A stretch of DNA of 64,000 bases, from the NCBI RefSeq assembly GCF_901709675.1, contig NC_051090.1, positions 1,485,342 to 1,549,341 of the forward strand. The letters run 5' to 3'. The first letter of the stretch is position 1. Each line of letters begins with the position of its first letter. A model generated the notes under the pieces. That model searched no databases and was not told where the DNA came from. It saw only the letters and a list, made by a program, of their open reading frames with translations. Shown one piece after another: positions 49,238 to 63,200 of the stretch. Source of the stretch: Syngnathus acus. Lineage: Eukaryota > Chordata > Actinopteri > Syngnathiformes > Syngnathidae. The position numbers and the translations under genes are program-made.

Positions 49238-51417
49238 GACAGTGGTCGAACTAAATCCAACGTCGACCGCTGAGCTTGTTGCAGACACCGTCGTGCACGT
49301 CGTTCTAGAGTAGCAGGCAGGCAGGCGACGTGTTTACGACTATGCTACCGATAGCCGAGCTAGCTTAGGGAATAGGACACCGTACGGCTCGTCTATCGGG
49401 TGGCACTGGCCACACAAACATAAAACTCGCAATCAAATTGCTATTATCATTCTATGTTCAGTCTCATTTAGAACTATACCCCTCCGAAAAAACACCCCGG
49501 TTTGACATTGAATAAATTAGCAGAGCTCCAAGGCTAGCACGGTGGCATCGCTACTTCTTCAGACCGCGCCCCGGAAACGCTCGTGCCGTCAAAGAAAATG
49601 CTACTTTTGTTGTAGCGCCCTCTAGCGCCTGGATGTCCTACACAACTGACTATTATTTCAAACATTTTTTATTATTATTTCTAAAGACTGCCACTGTCAT
49701 AAGGGTCCCTCGTGAGGATAAGCGGCTCGGAACATGAATTAATTTATGTACATACATGTATATATATTTCACTAAGGAGTGAAGTAAAGTAAACTACAAG
49801 TTCACTCAGGAATAAAGTAAAGTAAACTACAACTGTGAAATGCCTGTTGGACCTTTCTTCTTCTGTACGCAATATCGAAATAAATACATTTTGGTTTTAG
49901 TTAATTAAAATGTTGTTTTAGCTATTTTTAGTTTTTGTTTCTTATCCTTAAGGATTTTTTTCTCAATTGTAGTTTTTTAATTACTATTTTATTATAATCT
50001 TTATTGTATACGGAGTAAAAAAAATATTTATGATTAGACAATTGATGAAACTTTGCCATACCGCCCCCTACTTTTCACAAATAATGTTCACTTGCACTGT
50101 ACAGCAATGTGCTGTTTTGGTCGGTAGAGGGCAGCTCTATCGATCCATGAATGCAAGCAGAAGATTATCGCTTTTCGAAGCACTAAATTAAAAGTGTTCT
50201 TTTATTTCTAAGCGCGTTAATTATTCCGGTAACAATATTTCTAGACTGGATTTCTAGCAATATAACGAGAACAGAGTAGACAACAACACGTCGGACGTCG
50301 AGCAAATGTAGAGGACTGCGCTCCAGATAAATTAGATTATTGGATTGACTGACAGATTATTTAGCTCTCTTATTCCGCGATGCTTCGTGAGAAAAACACG
50401 TCAATGTAATCGTATTTTTTCACCCCAGAGTTCGGAAGTATTAAAGGTATGAACTCTTTCATTTTTTTAAAAGTACATTTTCTTGAAAGTAAATATTCAC
50501 TGCCTATAAAATTGGGGCGCAACTGTCTATTGCTAACGCGGCACACAGCGGACATTTGCTTTTGTGTTTCGAGGCAAGATAGTAAAGGTGTTTCATATTT
50601 ATAATCAAAATAAATCTGAATTTGGGGGGTTGAGAAATTGTCAACAAGTAGAAATGAATGAGCAACAGAAACATGTACAGCAGTCACCACCCAACTGGAT
50701 ATTTTCTTTACCATGATTATTGTTTGATTCTATTATGGTACCTACATTTAAATGGTCAATTCTGATCATTTATACACCGATTTGAGACGTAGTTTTCTAT
50801 GCACGTATTTATGTACACATCTATGTACTATTTATGAATAATTATGGATGGAGGGGTTGCCCAAAGTCAGCTGGGAAAAACTCCAGTCACCCACGACCAC
50901 AAAGGATAAACATGGATCAATTATATCGTGGTGTCTTTAAATCATTTGTCTACTCTGGCTATATACAAGTCTTGAAATCATTTCTTTCATTTAGTAACCG
51001 CTTATTTTGGAGGGCCAAGTGTGACAGTTTACATCAGGAGAAGCCACAGACAGTGACAGATTGTGTTGTGTGGACTTAGAAACAAACTCTAATCCCCTGG
51101 AGCCAGAGAGGAAAGTAACAGGAAGGCACGATAATGCCACGAGCACACCCTTACAGAGCCTGCCTGCATGGTGCACTGTTGTTGCCATGACTGGTAATCA
51201 CCTCACACTCTTGTGGTTGCTGCTGTGTTTTAATGTGATCACAACTGAGCAAGGGAGAAGCCATGAAGGACGCTAGAGGAGGAGGGTGGGGCAGATACTA
51301 CTACTGCATGATACTACTGTAAATAATGCAAAGTGAATGTGGAGGACCGTTGTTTCGGATGCAAAATCCAAGTTCATTATGAACATAACATCTTCACCGG
51401 TGTGTTTGATTGCAGCC
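49238..51417. promoter_or_regulatory. Divergent intergenic region, dda1 / abhd8
   Basis: About 2.2 kb. The dda1-proximal 400 bp are CpG-containing and likely promoter or 5' UTR. The middle (49640-50830) is AT-rich with nothing recognised. Just before the abhd8 ATG, TTTGATTGCAG is a splice acceptor two bases upstream of the start codon, so abhd8 has at least one noncoding 5' exon in this interval. MRPL34, found between these genes in human, was not seen. Confidence 0.5.
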
Positions 51418-53212
51418 ATGCTGACAAGCTTTATGGAAGGTCTTCTCTGCTGCCTTCCATCAAAGTCAACCAATGTCGTGGTTCCCGTCGAGACGTCCGA
51501 ACCCATCGACGGTTTCGAGTTCGTCGAAGTGAAACCGGGCCGGGTGCTTCGTGTTCGACATCTGATCCCCGAGCGCTCGGTGGTGGAGCAACCCGCGGGA
51601 CAGGTCGGGTACGTCAGCTGCAAGAGGAGGATCTCGGTCTTCTGCAACGGGCAGTTGTTCATCGAGAACCTCGGCGACAAGGCGGCCGCGGAGCTGAAAA
51701 CCTGCCAAAATGGTGACACGGAACCAAACAGCACCGTCGAGGTCGAACTGACACACTGCGGCGACGCTTCGCCGCTCGACGATGTTCCCGGGTCGGACTC
51801 GGTCACGGCGGGAAAGGTCGTGACGTCTGAGACGGGAGCGGTGGCGGACGCGCCCGCCGCTTCGCAGCCCGAAACGTCGCAGAAGCGACGCAGGCGGAAG
51901 CTCAAGCGCACCGTGGTGATTGACTGCCAGAGGAAAATATCGGCGTGTAAAGGGACGCATACGGATGTTGCTCTGTTCTTCATCCACGGCGTGGGAGGCT
52001 CTCTGGATATCTGGAAGAGCCAGTTGGACTTCTTTTCGCGACTGGGCTATGAGGTGATCGCCCCTGACCTGGCGGGCCACGGCTGCAGCTCCGCGCCTCC
52101 GATACCCGCCGCGTACACTTTCTACGCCCTGGCGGAAGACATGCGACTTATCTTCAAGAGATACGCACGCAAGAGGAATATTCTCATTGGACATTCTTAC
52201 GGGTAAACAACGGTCATATCGCAGCTTCATTCTTATTGGCAGGACAGATGAGCACCAAAATAATAGTCGTTGGTAAAAAGTAGAGCAGACCAGCAGAAGG
52301 GTCCAAATTCCATGATCCAATTTATGCTCATTTCAATCTTCTTCTTTGCACCAGTGTGTCATTCTGTACATTCCTGGCGCACGAGTATCCGGAGCAGATC
52401 CACAAGATGGTCATGATCAACGGAGGCGGTCCCACAGCGCTGGAGCCCAGCCTCTTCTCTGTCTTCAACTTGCCTTCATGTGTGCTCGACTGCCTCTCTC
52501 CGCTGCTCAGCTGGAGTTTTCTCAAGTAAGGAACATCAACACCAACGTTGGAATTTGATATATCACGTCACGCACATGAGAACTTTCTAAATGTGTGTGC
52601 TTTGTCGTCGGTGCCCAACCAACCACCCACCCACCCACCACAGGGCCGGTTTTGCTCATCAGGGTGCAAAGGAGAAGCGCTTGCTGAAAGAGAACAACGC
52701 CTTCAACGTTTCGGCTTTCGTGCTGCGTGCCATGATGAGTGGGCAGTATTGGCCCGAGGGGGATGAAGTCTACCACGCTGAGATTACTGTGCCCGTCCTG
52801 CTGGTTCATGGAATCCATGACAGGTTTGTCCCCGTTGAAGAGGACCAGAGAATGGCAGAGGTAATTAAAGGCGAGGTGGTCACTTTTTTTTTTTACAGAC
52901 TAATTGCATCTCTGCTATTTCTTTTGCATCTGTCAGATCCTCCTCATCGGCTTTCTAAAAGTCCTGGAAGATGGCAGTCATATGGTCATGATGGAATGTC
53001 CAGAGGCTGTCAACACACTCCTGCATGAGTTCTTCCTCTGGGAGCCTGCAACGCCCCCACTTCCAAAGCCCAAAGCCCGGCCAGAGACTGCCAAAGCCCA
53101 AAGCGACACCAGTAAAACCGGAGCCAACCCCGCCAAGGTCCGACCGGCGACTGCCTTGCAGGCCTCATTAAAAAGTGAAGCACAAGTCAAGTTTGACAGG
53201 GGGGACAAATAA
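51418..53212 (+). CDS. abhd8: Alpha/beta hydrolase domain-containing protein 8
   Basis: Predicted 482 aa (human 439). A serine hydrolase-fold protein whose physiological substrate is not firmly established. Exons: 51418-52202, 52355-52525, 52644-52860 and 52937-53212; phases close. The conserved N-terminus is [12 protein letters not shown], with possible acylated cysteines, then [18 protein letters not shown] variable acidic linker precedes the hydrolase core. The oxyanion turn reads [13 protein letters not shown] (about 187-199). The nucleophile elbow GHSYG (Ser260) is split by intron 1. The acid is Asp378 in [10 protein letters not shown] and the base His406 in DGSHMVMM, so the triad looks intact. 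The tail is Pro/Lys/Ala-rich ([13 protein letters not shown]) and longer than in human. The in-frame upstream ATG at 51337 lies before a splice acceptor, so I prefer 51418. Confidence 0.97.
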
Positions 53213-53784
53213 GAAACGATTTCATGAGCAGTGATGATGATGCTTAAGCTTCCACGGGAACTGAGATGACTTGAGCCCAAAATGTCCTGAAAGTTGGGAG
53301 TCATGAAAGTCCAGGAGAAAGAAGGGAGACCCAGTCATGTGACTAGTGAAGATGTTGTGCCTTGAAATGAAGCATGCTCATATTTTTGGGTGGAGCATTT
53401 TGAACACTTCCTGAAGTATTTTCAAAGTCTAGTTCATTCTCTTTTTTTCTACAAGAGTTTTGTGGATGGAAAATATGTAAGTTATGTTGGTACAAAGAGA
53501 TGCAGCAAATGCAACCGTATTTTTGTACCAAATCTTTCCATGTCGTTACTTGATTATCCAGTACACGTTTTGTACTTTCAGACATTTGTGCATATAAAAA
53601 TATATAGATACAGCTCTGATGATGTGATTATTTTTAATATGATACTTTTTATACATTGTACTTGTTTTTGGGATGAATATTATCATTATACGGTTTTTAA
53701 ATTTCGAATGAGTTCCCAATTATTTGCTTTTTTTTTTTTCTAAATGAAGAACAATGACCCATTTTAAAAGCATCATCTTAATGC
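53213..53784. other. abhd8 3' UTR, tail-to-tail with ptprc
   Basis: AT-rich non-coding sequence. No canonical AATAAA is visible on the + strand, so the abhd8 end is uncertain. Confidence 0.5.
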
Positions 53785-53785
53785 A

Positions 53786-53791
53786 TTTATT
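53786..53791 (-). other. ptprc polyadenylation signal
   Basis: TTTATT on + reads AATAAA on minus, about 500 bases after the ptprc stop codon. Confidence 0.45.
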
Positions 53792-54290
53792 CATTTTTTT
53801 ACAATATTAAGACATTCATATCATTAATTTAACTATTTAGCTTTGAGTTTTTCATCTTCGATCTCTTGACTAGCTTGAGTGAATTTGAGTGTAAAGTACT
53901 GTACAGACCAAACACTTAGAGCAGATTATTAAAAAACATGTCCGAGCATATCTGAGTACCTAATGCTGTATCACCTAACAAATTACAGTATCAACTTTTG
54001 AAATACATTTTCAGATGAAGCAGTGATGTACAAAAATGTAAATGATGTGGTATGTGACATCTTCCCCAGGATTCAAAGCATTCCAAAAAAAAAAAGGAAG
54101 TGTGATCCATAAAAAGATGATGCATTTGCTTGGACAGATCCCTAATAAATTGAAGGTTCGAAGGCCCCTAATAGGACATCGGACTTTGTTTAAAATATGT
54201 GTCCCACACGGAAAGATCAAATTAAAGCGCATGTACCTGCAACCACTCGTCCTGGATCATTTTTCAGCCTCCGTTTTGTCTTCGTGCCAT

Positions 54291-57200
54291 CTATGCATGA
54301 GCAGGCACAGTATCACTCTCACTCTCTGCTGCCCCTTGCTGGCTCATCTCGGTAGTGGAGGCTACGTCTGCAGCCTTTTCTTCAGTTTGCTGGCCTGTTG
54401 TTATGCTTTCATTAACCAAGTGGACAGAGTCGGCATCAGTGGGCCGGACTGCTTTCACCTCTCCATTCTGGACTGGATAGACCCCATCCAGTGCATCGTA
54501 CAAGAACTGGTACTGGCCCTGTCAAAAGCACACCAAAGTCTTATTTTCGAAAAACCATTTCAATGCGTCCCATTGGTACTCCTAGTTCTTACCAGACTTG
54601 CAATCATGCCCTGTCGCTCCTTGCGCAAGGTTCGAACCACGTGGAAAACGTCGACAACCTTTTCCGTCTCGGCGCTGTCGAGCAGCCTCCACAGAGCGCA
54701 GAAAATGCCGCAACGAGATGAGCCATCGCTGAGGCGTACACACACACAAACGCAAAACTTGGTCATCACTTCACAGCATGATACTTTTGTGAGTTAGCGG
54801 AGGGTCTTGTTGATTACCTGCAATGGACCACGACTGGAGGACCTTGTTGGGGTTGGTCAAAATTCTTAACTTCTTTAATCATGTCAGTCAAGTCTCGAGA
54901 TGTCTCTGGTAGTTCTCGATCGAGCCAGTTCAGGAACTGGACGTGTGTCACGACGCGACTGTCTTTCCTCTGTGGACCAAAGAAATGAAATATTGAGCGA
55001 TACTGGACTTGTCGTAAGAAAATGAACATTGCGGTACCTTGACATGACGAATCAGCATGTTATGCTTGATCAAATTTGGACAAGCGTCTTTTGATGTCAC
55101 CTCAACTTCAATATCCCCATAAGTGCTCTTCTCCTTCTCCCAGTACGCAGACTCCTGTCCACAAGACAGAATGAATTCATTTGATACGGTAAATGTTTTA
55201 GTCGGATAAATATTTGGGTACCTTTTCTTCATCATTAGCTCCTGACAGCATGACAATAGTGGAGGCTTTTTTTTGGTAAACCATGGACCAAAAATCAGCA
55301 ATGGTGTTTTTCAGAGGAGTCTGTGTTGCAATAAAGCTGCGTGGACCCCAGTAGCCCTGTGTGCACCAAAAAAAAAAACAAAAAAAAAAACGATCTATTG
55401 CCGGCTCATTGAGTCCCAAATAATAGATTGAATTGTAGTCACTGCAACTTTTGAGGGGGGGAAAAAAAAAATACAAACGTGAATGTTGGAGGCGTTGATG
55501 TATTTGGTGTTCTCCTCTTCCTCTTCACTATCAGTTGTGGTTTCATCGTGCTCTTCATCATGGCTGCTATCCTGACTCAGGCCGTCATCCAACCTCAGCA
55601 ACACTCTGTTGTAATCATCTGAAGGTGGCAAGTTTAGCACACCAGACATGACATGATTTCACAACATCAATGACAACGCCAATGTAGACAGACAAAGGCA
55701 TTGAGACAAATGAATGTGAGAATGGAATGTTCTGGGTTGTTTAGTCGAATATTGATATAAGGGGAGTGTTTTTTTGTCCCTCATTCAATGTGCCCAAATG
55801 CCTTTGTCCAGATGATGAGTTATTTTTACAAGGGATGACAGTGGAACAGCGATTCTTCTTTTTGTTGTCCTCGGTGATCCCGGTGTTGAAAGTCTTCCAA
55901 TTGTAGCAGTTGGGAAGTCTCTGAATTGCAGGACAATACAATTTCAATTTTGAGGAAATCTGCTGTGAATTATTTGGTGATGAACTATACAGTCCATACG
56001 TGAAACTCTTCCTCCAGGAAAGTTGGTTCACCGTCAGAGTTGTTCTCCTTCAGTATGCTCAGGGCACCATGGAGCTCTGACAGTGCGATTTCTGTTTCTC
56101 CAAACTGGTTGTGCTCCACCAGGGCTTGGTGAATCAGAATGTACTGGGCCTGCAATAAATACATGGTTTTATAATATCTCTCTTTTTTTTCCTGTGACTA
56201 CTAAATTGTCAAATTTGATTTATTACCTCCACTTGAACCATGAGACATCTCTGTTTGCGGAGTTTGAAAACATATCCATAGATGTCCACTTTGCTCTCGG
56301 CCTCGAGACACTCGATCATGGCGTCGATGCTGATGTAGGTGCCCGTCCTGCCCACTCCAGCGCTACGCAAGAATAAAATGATCTTAGTCAAGCTTCACTT
56401 ATCACTTCAATATGCATTCAACCAGACGGAGGAAGTAGCCCGGATGAGAAACTTGACTTTCAATTGATCAATGGAAATAATAAATGCATCTTCCGCCTGT
56501 CATGTTGAAAATTCAAATAAAAAGAATTTTAGCGTCGAAATCAAATTTGGTGTACCTGCAGTGGATGACAATGGGCCCGCTGAAAACATTTTTGAAGGCG
56601 TTAACGCGGCGTCTGAGCTTCAGGAGGAGGTGCGGCTCCTCGGGGACGCCGTGGTCAGGCCAACTGATGAACTGGATGTGGGTCACCTCTCGCTCAGAGT
56701 TTTCTCTCCTCTGTAACGAAAGGCGCTACTCAACTCACCGCAGCCATCCGGAAGTGACATTTTCGCCGCCGACTTACATTAGTCAAGCTAAGACGGCGGA
56801 TGGAATAATCGGGGAAGTGATTTTCCGACTTGATCTTGACGATGAACTCCTCAAATATCTCCGTCTCTCGGTTCATAGAAGGCCAGTACTGCACACACTT
56901 GTTCTGCAGCACAACATGGAAAAGGAGCAAAACAGATGTACCCTCCTCAGAAAGACATCATGAGAGAAAAAATATATACAAAAAATATATTTAAAAAAAT
57001 TAAATTATAATAAATAATAAAAGAAAAAATATATATATATATGTATGATCAAGTTGTATGATCTTACCTTGTTTCCCTCTTCACAGCGTGTCACCATGAC
57101 AATGATTGAAGAGCGCTGCTCCCAGATCATCCTCCAAAAGTCCACCACAGTTTCCTCCTTTGGGCCTGTAAAGCACACACACATTGACACAAACACACTT

Positions 57201-60200
57201 GGCAATCCAAAGAAGCGCACGACTGGTACCTTGAGCTGCAATGTACTTCTTGGATTCCTTGTAGCCCTGCACAGGAGCAAATATTTCAATAAGTGGAGCT
57301 TGAACATATAAGTATAAGTATACTGTTTGCATACATCAATGAAGCTGGCGTTGATGTAGTCGCATCCTGCCTCTCCGTTTCCTGTGCTGAGCTGGACTCG
57401 GTTGTAATCGTCTGGTCGAGAGAGCAAATGTTTGAACACTCCAATGCATTTTTTATTTTTTGCTTGAAGGAACCGAGCCACTCCATACATGGTAGGATGT
57501 CCACATAACGATTCTTGGGGATGTTGTAGTTTTTCTTGGCCTCTTTCACCGTGTAATGGGTAATAATTTTGGGGATGCTCTGAAAGCAGAATATTTCTTG
57601 TTCAGTGCATGCTTCCTCTCATATACCATAGACGGCCATAAGGAGAAAGCAAGCAACCTGAAACTCATCGAGAAAAAGGCGTCCTTCATCAGCTAGTTTC
57701 CTTTTGTACGAGTCCAGCAAGACGTTGGCTTCGATTGGCTCCACAGAAGCTGCGCAAGAACAAAGCATTGGACAAACACGTTGAAAGAGGAAGTCCATGC
57801 TTTCTTATATGTATATTTATATTGACAGTACAATGAGTCAAGATGCATTCATCAAGTATAAGAAGTAGATGGGAGGTAGGGTAGTGCACTATAATTAGTA
57901 TAAAACTGACATTCTGCTTTTTCTGTGTTTTGAGTTAGGGTTTAAATTAAAAAAAAAAATCAATTGTTATTAAATAAGTGGAAACAGTAAACCCGAGCTG
58001 CTTTGAAAACTATTCGGCGCTTTTACTGAGAATACAACATTTCACTTTTGGAATTTAATTCCTGGAAAATTGCACCAAATTGATTGAGATGAACTTTTGA
58101 AATAATATGACTTCAAATAATTACAAGAAACTTGCCTTATTTTTTTAAGTGTATGCAAAGTATGTAAACAAAAATGATGTTTATGAATGTATTTATGTAG
58201 CTGTATTTTTTAATACAATATCTATTCAACTAATTTAAATGTCACATAATAAAAGGCTCAAAAACATTTCTAGTATATTCCGCGGACTCACTTGCATTGG
58301 GGATCAGAAGCATATTTTCACTCATGTCTCTGCAAACACAAACAACCGGATCACACAAGCACCGTTACAATGTTTCGTTCAAATTCACGTTTATTTATAA
58401 CATTCCGGTAAATGCTGAGTCAAAGACAAAACGTGTTTACCGGAATCTTTGACGTTTCACGACGTAGATTCTGTAGAGGACCACAAGCAGCGCAAGAGAT
58501 GTGAAAATGATGAGGAAGAGAAGAAAGCCGATAAGGACTTTTTCATTATCTGCCAAACAAGAACACATAGCGAGAAATACAAATGTCATTTATTTAATGC
58601 AATTACATTTAAATATATATATAAAAGACCTACATGGAGTTGTTAAGGTTTTGTTCAAGCCGGTACTCTCGAAGAGCCCGTTGGACACATATACCTGAAA
58701 GAGCAAAGCATCATTTTCACGGCAATTATGTCCAAATTGCTAAGAATGGATGTAGAGTACAAACCTTCAATTTATAGGTGGTAGAGAAGCTCAGATCTTG
58801 GAAAAAGAATGCGCATTTGGTCTTATTACTTGTTTTCACAACTGTACTACCCTGATGAAGTACTGCATGGAATTTCCCATTGGGTCCATTAAACCTTTTT
58901 GAATGTTTACATTGGACTTCGATAGAGTTGTTGTTTACATTTGTATCCAGTTCATAGATGTCCTCTGGAGCTGTGGGAAGAAAGAATGATCATTTGTTAT
59001 TAAAACCATTTTTTTTTTAACTTTAGGCTAACAGTTTTGGGAAATAAAAATTAAATAAAAAAAAAAAGTGACAGTTTTACATTACATTTACGTACAGTGT
59101 GATTGAAAATTGCCGTTTGCTTCAATAGCATTTTTCACGTCTGCCGAAATATCTTTGTTTTCAATTACTTTTGTATTTTGGAAGGAAACTTACAAAAGAA
59201 GAAAAAAAAAAGGAAGACAGAAATGAGATGGAATGAACACAATTACCTCCAATGTGAGTCGTGAAGTCAGAAATAATTCCTTGTGTAACATCCTGATAGC
59301 TGTACATGGGTTGGATTCTACATTCATAATTGGTGTATGGCTGCAAGTGATCAACCATACAATGTGTCTCATTCCGTTTGGTTGCCATACCTGAAAAAAA
59401 AAGAAAAAAAAAGCAAATATGAACATCATCAATAATTGGCAAATTGGCAGTCTTAAAGTTTTTGGACAAAAAGAGAAACATTTGCATCGACTATTCTAAA
59501 AACCAGACTGCATCTTGCTTACGTGGTTGCTGTGTTCCCATTTCAGCCCAGCATATGCATTTATATGACAGCCGATTTGGTCCGGATAAGAAGTCTGGAC
59601 AATTCTCACTGGCTGTTGTCCATGTCAGCGTAACCGAAGTATTAGTAGGGCTGCTCTTTACGATTTGGACTTTAAGATCTGCGGATGCACAAATAGCCAG
59701 CCACCTTTATCAGCGAGTAGTTTGTAATTGTTTTCTCCCATTGCCTGTTTCAACATACCGCAGTTAATCGTGACAGTGATCGTTGACAGATTTGCTATGA
59801 TGACATCACGCTCCCGGATCTGACCGGTACAGAAGTACTTTGTGTACGGTTCCAGATCAGACACGTTCTTGGCTACGTCTGCAGAAACACAAAAATGATC
59901 AAACGTCTCACAACCGTCTCACTCATTTAATGTTCATTATTTACGTTTGCAAAAAAAAAAAAAAATGTCCTGTGACACAACATCAAAACTTTTCTTACTA
60001 AAGCTACTGAGAATATCTACACACATACTTTGACGGTCAGCCTCAAGACAGGAATAAACAACGGAGAGATCGGTGCATTTAGGAGGTAACTCTGCTGTGA
60101 TATTTGCAGGCAGTTGATCGGGAACATTCTGTCGTATGTTGTTTGAAAGTCCAGAGAGGAAATCTGTCAAAGAAAAGAAAAACAAGAAATAAGGATTTTG

Positions 60201-63200
60201 TTTTTTGGAGAGAGTTGTAGCATGGTTAAACGTACCGGTACTGATGAACTTTGTTAGATGCAAGGAGGAGTTTGGACTTGCGCAAGTGAAGGTTATCGTG
60301 AGATTAGAGCAAATGTCACTGGTGACCAGTTTGACGCACGGCTTATTGTCACATTTCTCCGACCGATCTTGTAGAGACGTGCTGACATCCCAGCCGGTGG
60401 AGAGCGAAAGACAACCAGTGGAGCATTTGTCAAAAGTGATGTCATCTTGGCCTAAAATGTACACGCAAGGCTCAGATTGTGTGGGAAGTTAATTGTGTGA
60501 AAAAGGCTGAGGTCGTTTGACTCACTCATTTTTCCTGTCACGCTTTTCGGAGCACCATTGCTGTAGCTACAATTGACAAGTTTGTCATCACCAGCAAGAT
60601 ATTGAACTCGGTGCTTATATTCAGTGCATGGTTTGAGTTCCGTGATGTTGACCATTGTTGCGTTATTATAGATTTCTTTCGCCGGGCCACCATCTTCCGT
60701 CAAAATGAATTTGTACGTGGGGTTGGAAGAGTCGTTGATGATGAATCCCAAGCCGTACTTGATGGCTGTTACGGTGTAGGAGCCTACGTTGACACAAAAA
60801 CAAGATGGATGGATATAAAGCCGTATATATTTTTAAATTCAAATTTTTTTGAGGAAATTGGTACTTACACTGATTTCGTGGAGGGGCTGCTCGATATTTA
60901 TTCATGTCGTTTGGAAAAGAACACAGAACAATGAAAATATTCGTATTAGAAGTGTCACAGTCATTTTACACCCACACACATAGCTTCAGAGGAAATTACG
61001 ATGATAAAACCTTTAGAAAGAGAGTCTCCATTTCTAGATGTCACTTCAGTAGAGCTCTGAGGGAAGGGAATGGGAGAAACTGTTGTGAAACTGTTGATTG
61101 CGTCTGAGGCTTGCGCTGAGAAATTTGTCTGGGTAGAAACTGGAGAAGAGAGAACACAGTTTACAATATTTCAAGTGTTCCTTGGACTGGATCATGTGAA
61201 ATGTATGCATTTGTGGAGCTCGTCTGTCTCTCTGTTCAATTTCTGCGCTCAGTTCTTTCAGTGGGGCCTTTGCATGTTCTCACAGATCTTGCGTGTTTTT
61301 TTTTTTTGCATACTACCACTTCCTCCCCACTTTCTAAAAAGAGTTTATTGAAGACCCTAAGCACATCTGTGAGCGAGCCTTGAGGCGCTTTTCAAAATGG
61401 ATGGAGCAGTTAAGAATCAACAGCTATTTTATTTGTCAAAATTGAATGCATCCATTTTCTAAAATGTTTAGGGTCAGATTTTTTAACAAACATCAGTCAG
61501 CAAGCTCTTTGCCAAGTTTGCCAATGACAATTGTGTGTAATGATGAGTTGTCACTCACCTGTTATGTTTTCACCTGCAATCAAAATGAGAGAAGAAAAAA
61601 GGACAAAATATTGACATTTTTTGACATATTTAAAAGAAAGAAATTCAAATACAGTCATACAATTTTGATTGAAACTTTCAAATGTTGTTTTTTGAATATT
61701 TTACATTGGAGGTAAATGTGTAAGAATGTCTAATATTGTAGTTTGTCAGGGTTTAGCTCCTCAAAATACAACACAACAAACATCTAAAATATCAAGTGGA
61801 AGTTTATAAATTAATCTGAAAAGAAGCGATCAGAATAAGCTCAACGTGAGACAACACGGTCTCCGTTTCGGAAAGCGAGCCATCATTTCCTGCCTTACAA
61901 CACCCACATTTGCTTTCACTTTAGAAAGAACACTGACAATACTTTAAACTCACAAAACACAGCAAAAAAGAAAAAAAAAAATGCAGTCATTGAGAATGAC
62001 TCTAATCACTATGTTTTGTAATTAAAAAAACGGCACTTTTAAAAAAAAGTATATATTTTGTAAAATGCTTTTGACAATGAAGTTGAACTCAAGTCATTCA
62101 TTCCCCAACTTAAGATTCCCGCAAACAGGCTAGCGGCTTTTAGCGTGCCAATTAGAATAAAAGCAAGTTGGCGAGGCCAACATTAACAATAGTCAGGATG
62201 TGGTTTAGTGCGCCCACATTTTCTAGGTGATGCTTGCAACCTGCACTGACATTTCACCACCAAGCGTGGAAGTGGGTGGGGTCTGTGGAAACTTGCACGG
62301 TGAGAGAAAAAGATGCTTTGAAACGACGCCAAACATCTTCACAAATGACATTTTGCCACTCATCTAGTTTGTCCCCATCCAACGTGTTGCCATGACTTCA
62401 ACACACTCAAACAGCTTGAGGTCTGCCATTTCTGACCAAACTTCTTCATTTTGTGCTTCCCCTTTTTTCTCGACATTTTCCTCAAGTCGGTTTTTCTGTC
62501 TGCTAGGCTCGATCTGCTCTGCTCTGCTCAGTCAGGAAACGAGTCAGAACGCAACGCGGAAGTGGTCAACTTTGAAGTTTGTACTTGATTCGAGAAGCAC
62601 AAGCAAAAAAGTAGAATGTAATCATTTAGCTGATACATGTTACAACTTATAGAAATGGAGCAGTCTAGTCATTTTAGATGTTGAATTAATTACATTTCTA
62701 CGGGATAGTATCAAATTGGTTGGTAGCAGTCAACCAACAACTATCTTCCATGGAATTTCTCCATTTTAACAATTGAGTTCATTTCTGTGTTGAAACATTG
62801 TTCTTCAACCTTCTACAGAAGGTGAAGATAAAATGTTCATACAGTTTTTGTGTCTAAATGAAAAGAAATCCATTTAGCAAGCAACATGATACGGCAGAAC
62901 CAATCTGGCTCGGGCCTTAACTTTGATACAGCTGGGTTAAAAATGTCTCACCTGGCACAAAAGACCCTATTTTTGCTTCTATTTTTGTACCATAGCATTT
63001 TTGGGGCCGTGTTGGGACTGCAAACGGGCGCATTGTCATATTTGGCGCCAGGGCCAAGGACTTGTCCACCGTTCTCGTGAACGTGGTAGACACACCATGT
63101 CATTTATAAATATGACACCAGGATGGGACAGCCCCATCTCAATGAGTCAATAAGTCATTGAACATATACATCTAACATATCATCATACATTATAGTGCGA

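Noticed and set aside
49238-51417. mrpl34 between dda1 and abhd8
   Set aside because: Expected from human gene order, but neither strand shows the basic ribosomal-protein core or a suitable short exon.
51273-52320. Long minus-strand frames (236 and 284 aa) opposite abhd8
   Set aside because: They are antisense to the 785-bp abhd8 coding exon; high GC content removes stops.
54042-54797. 251-aa plus-strand frame
   Set aside because: It is antisense to the last ptprc D2 exons, which carry clear phosphatase motifs on the minus strand.
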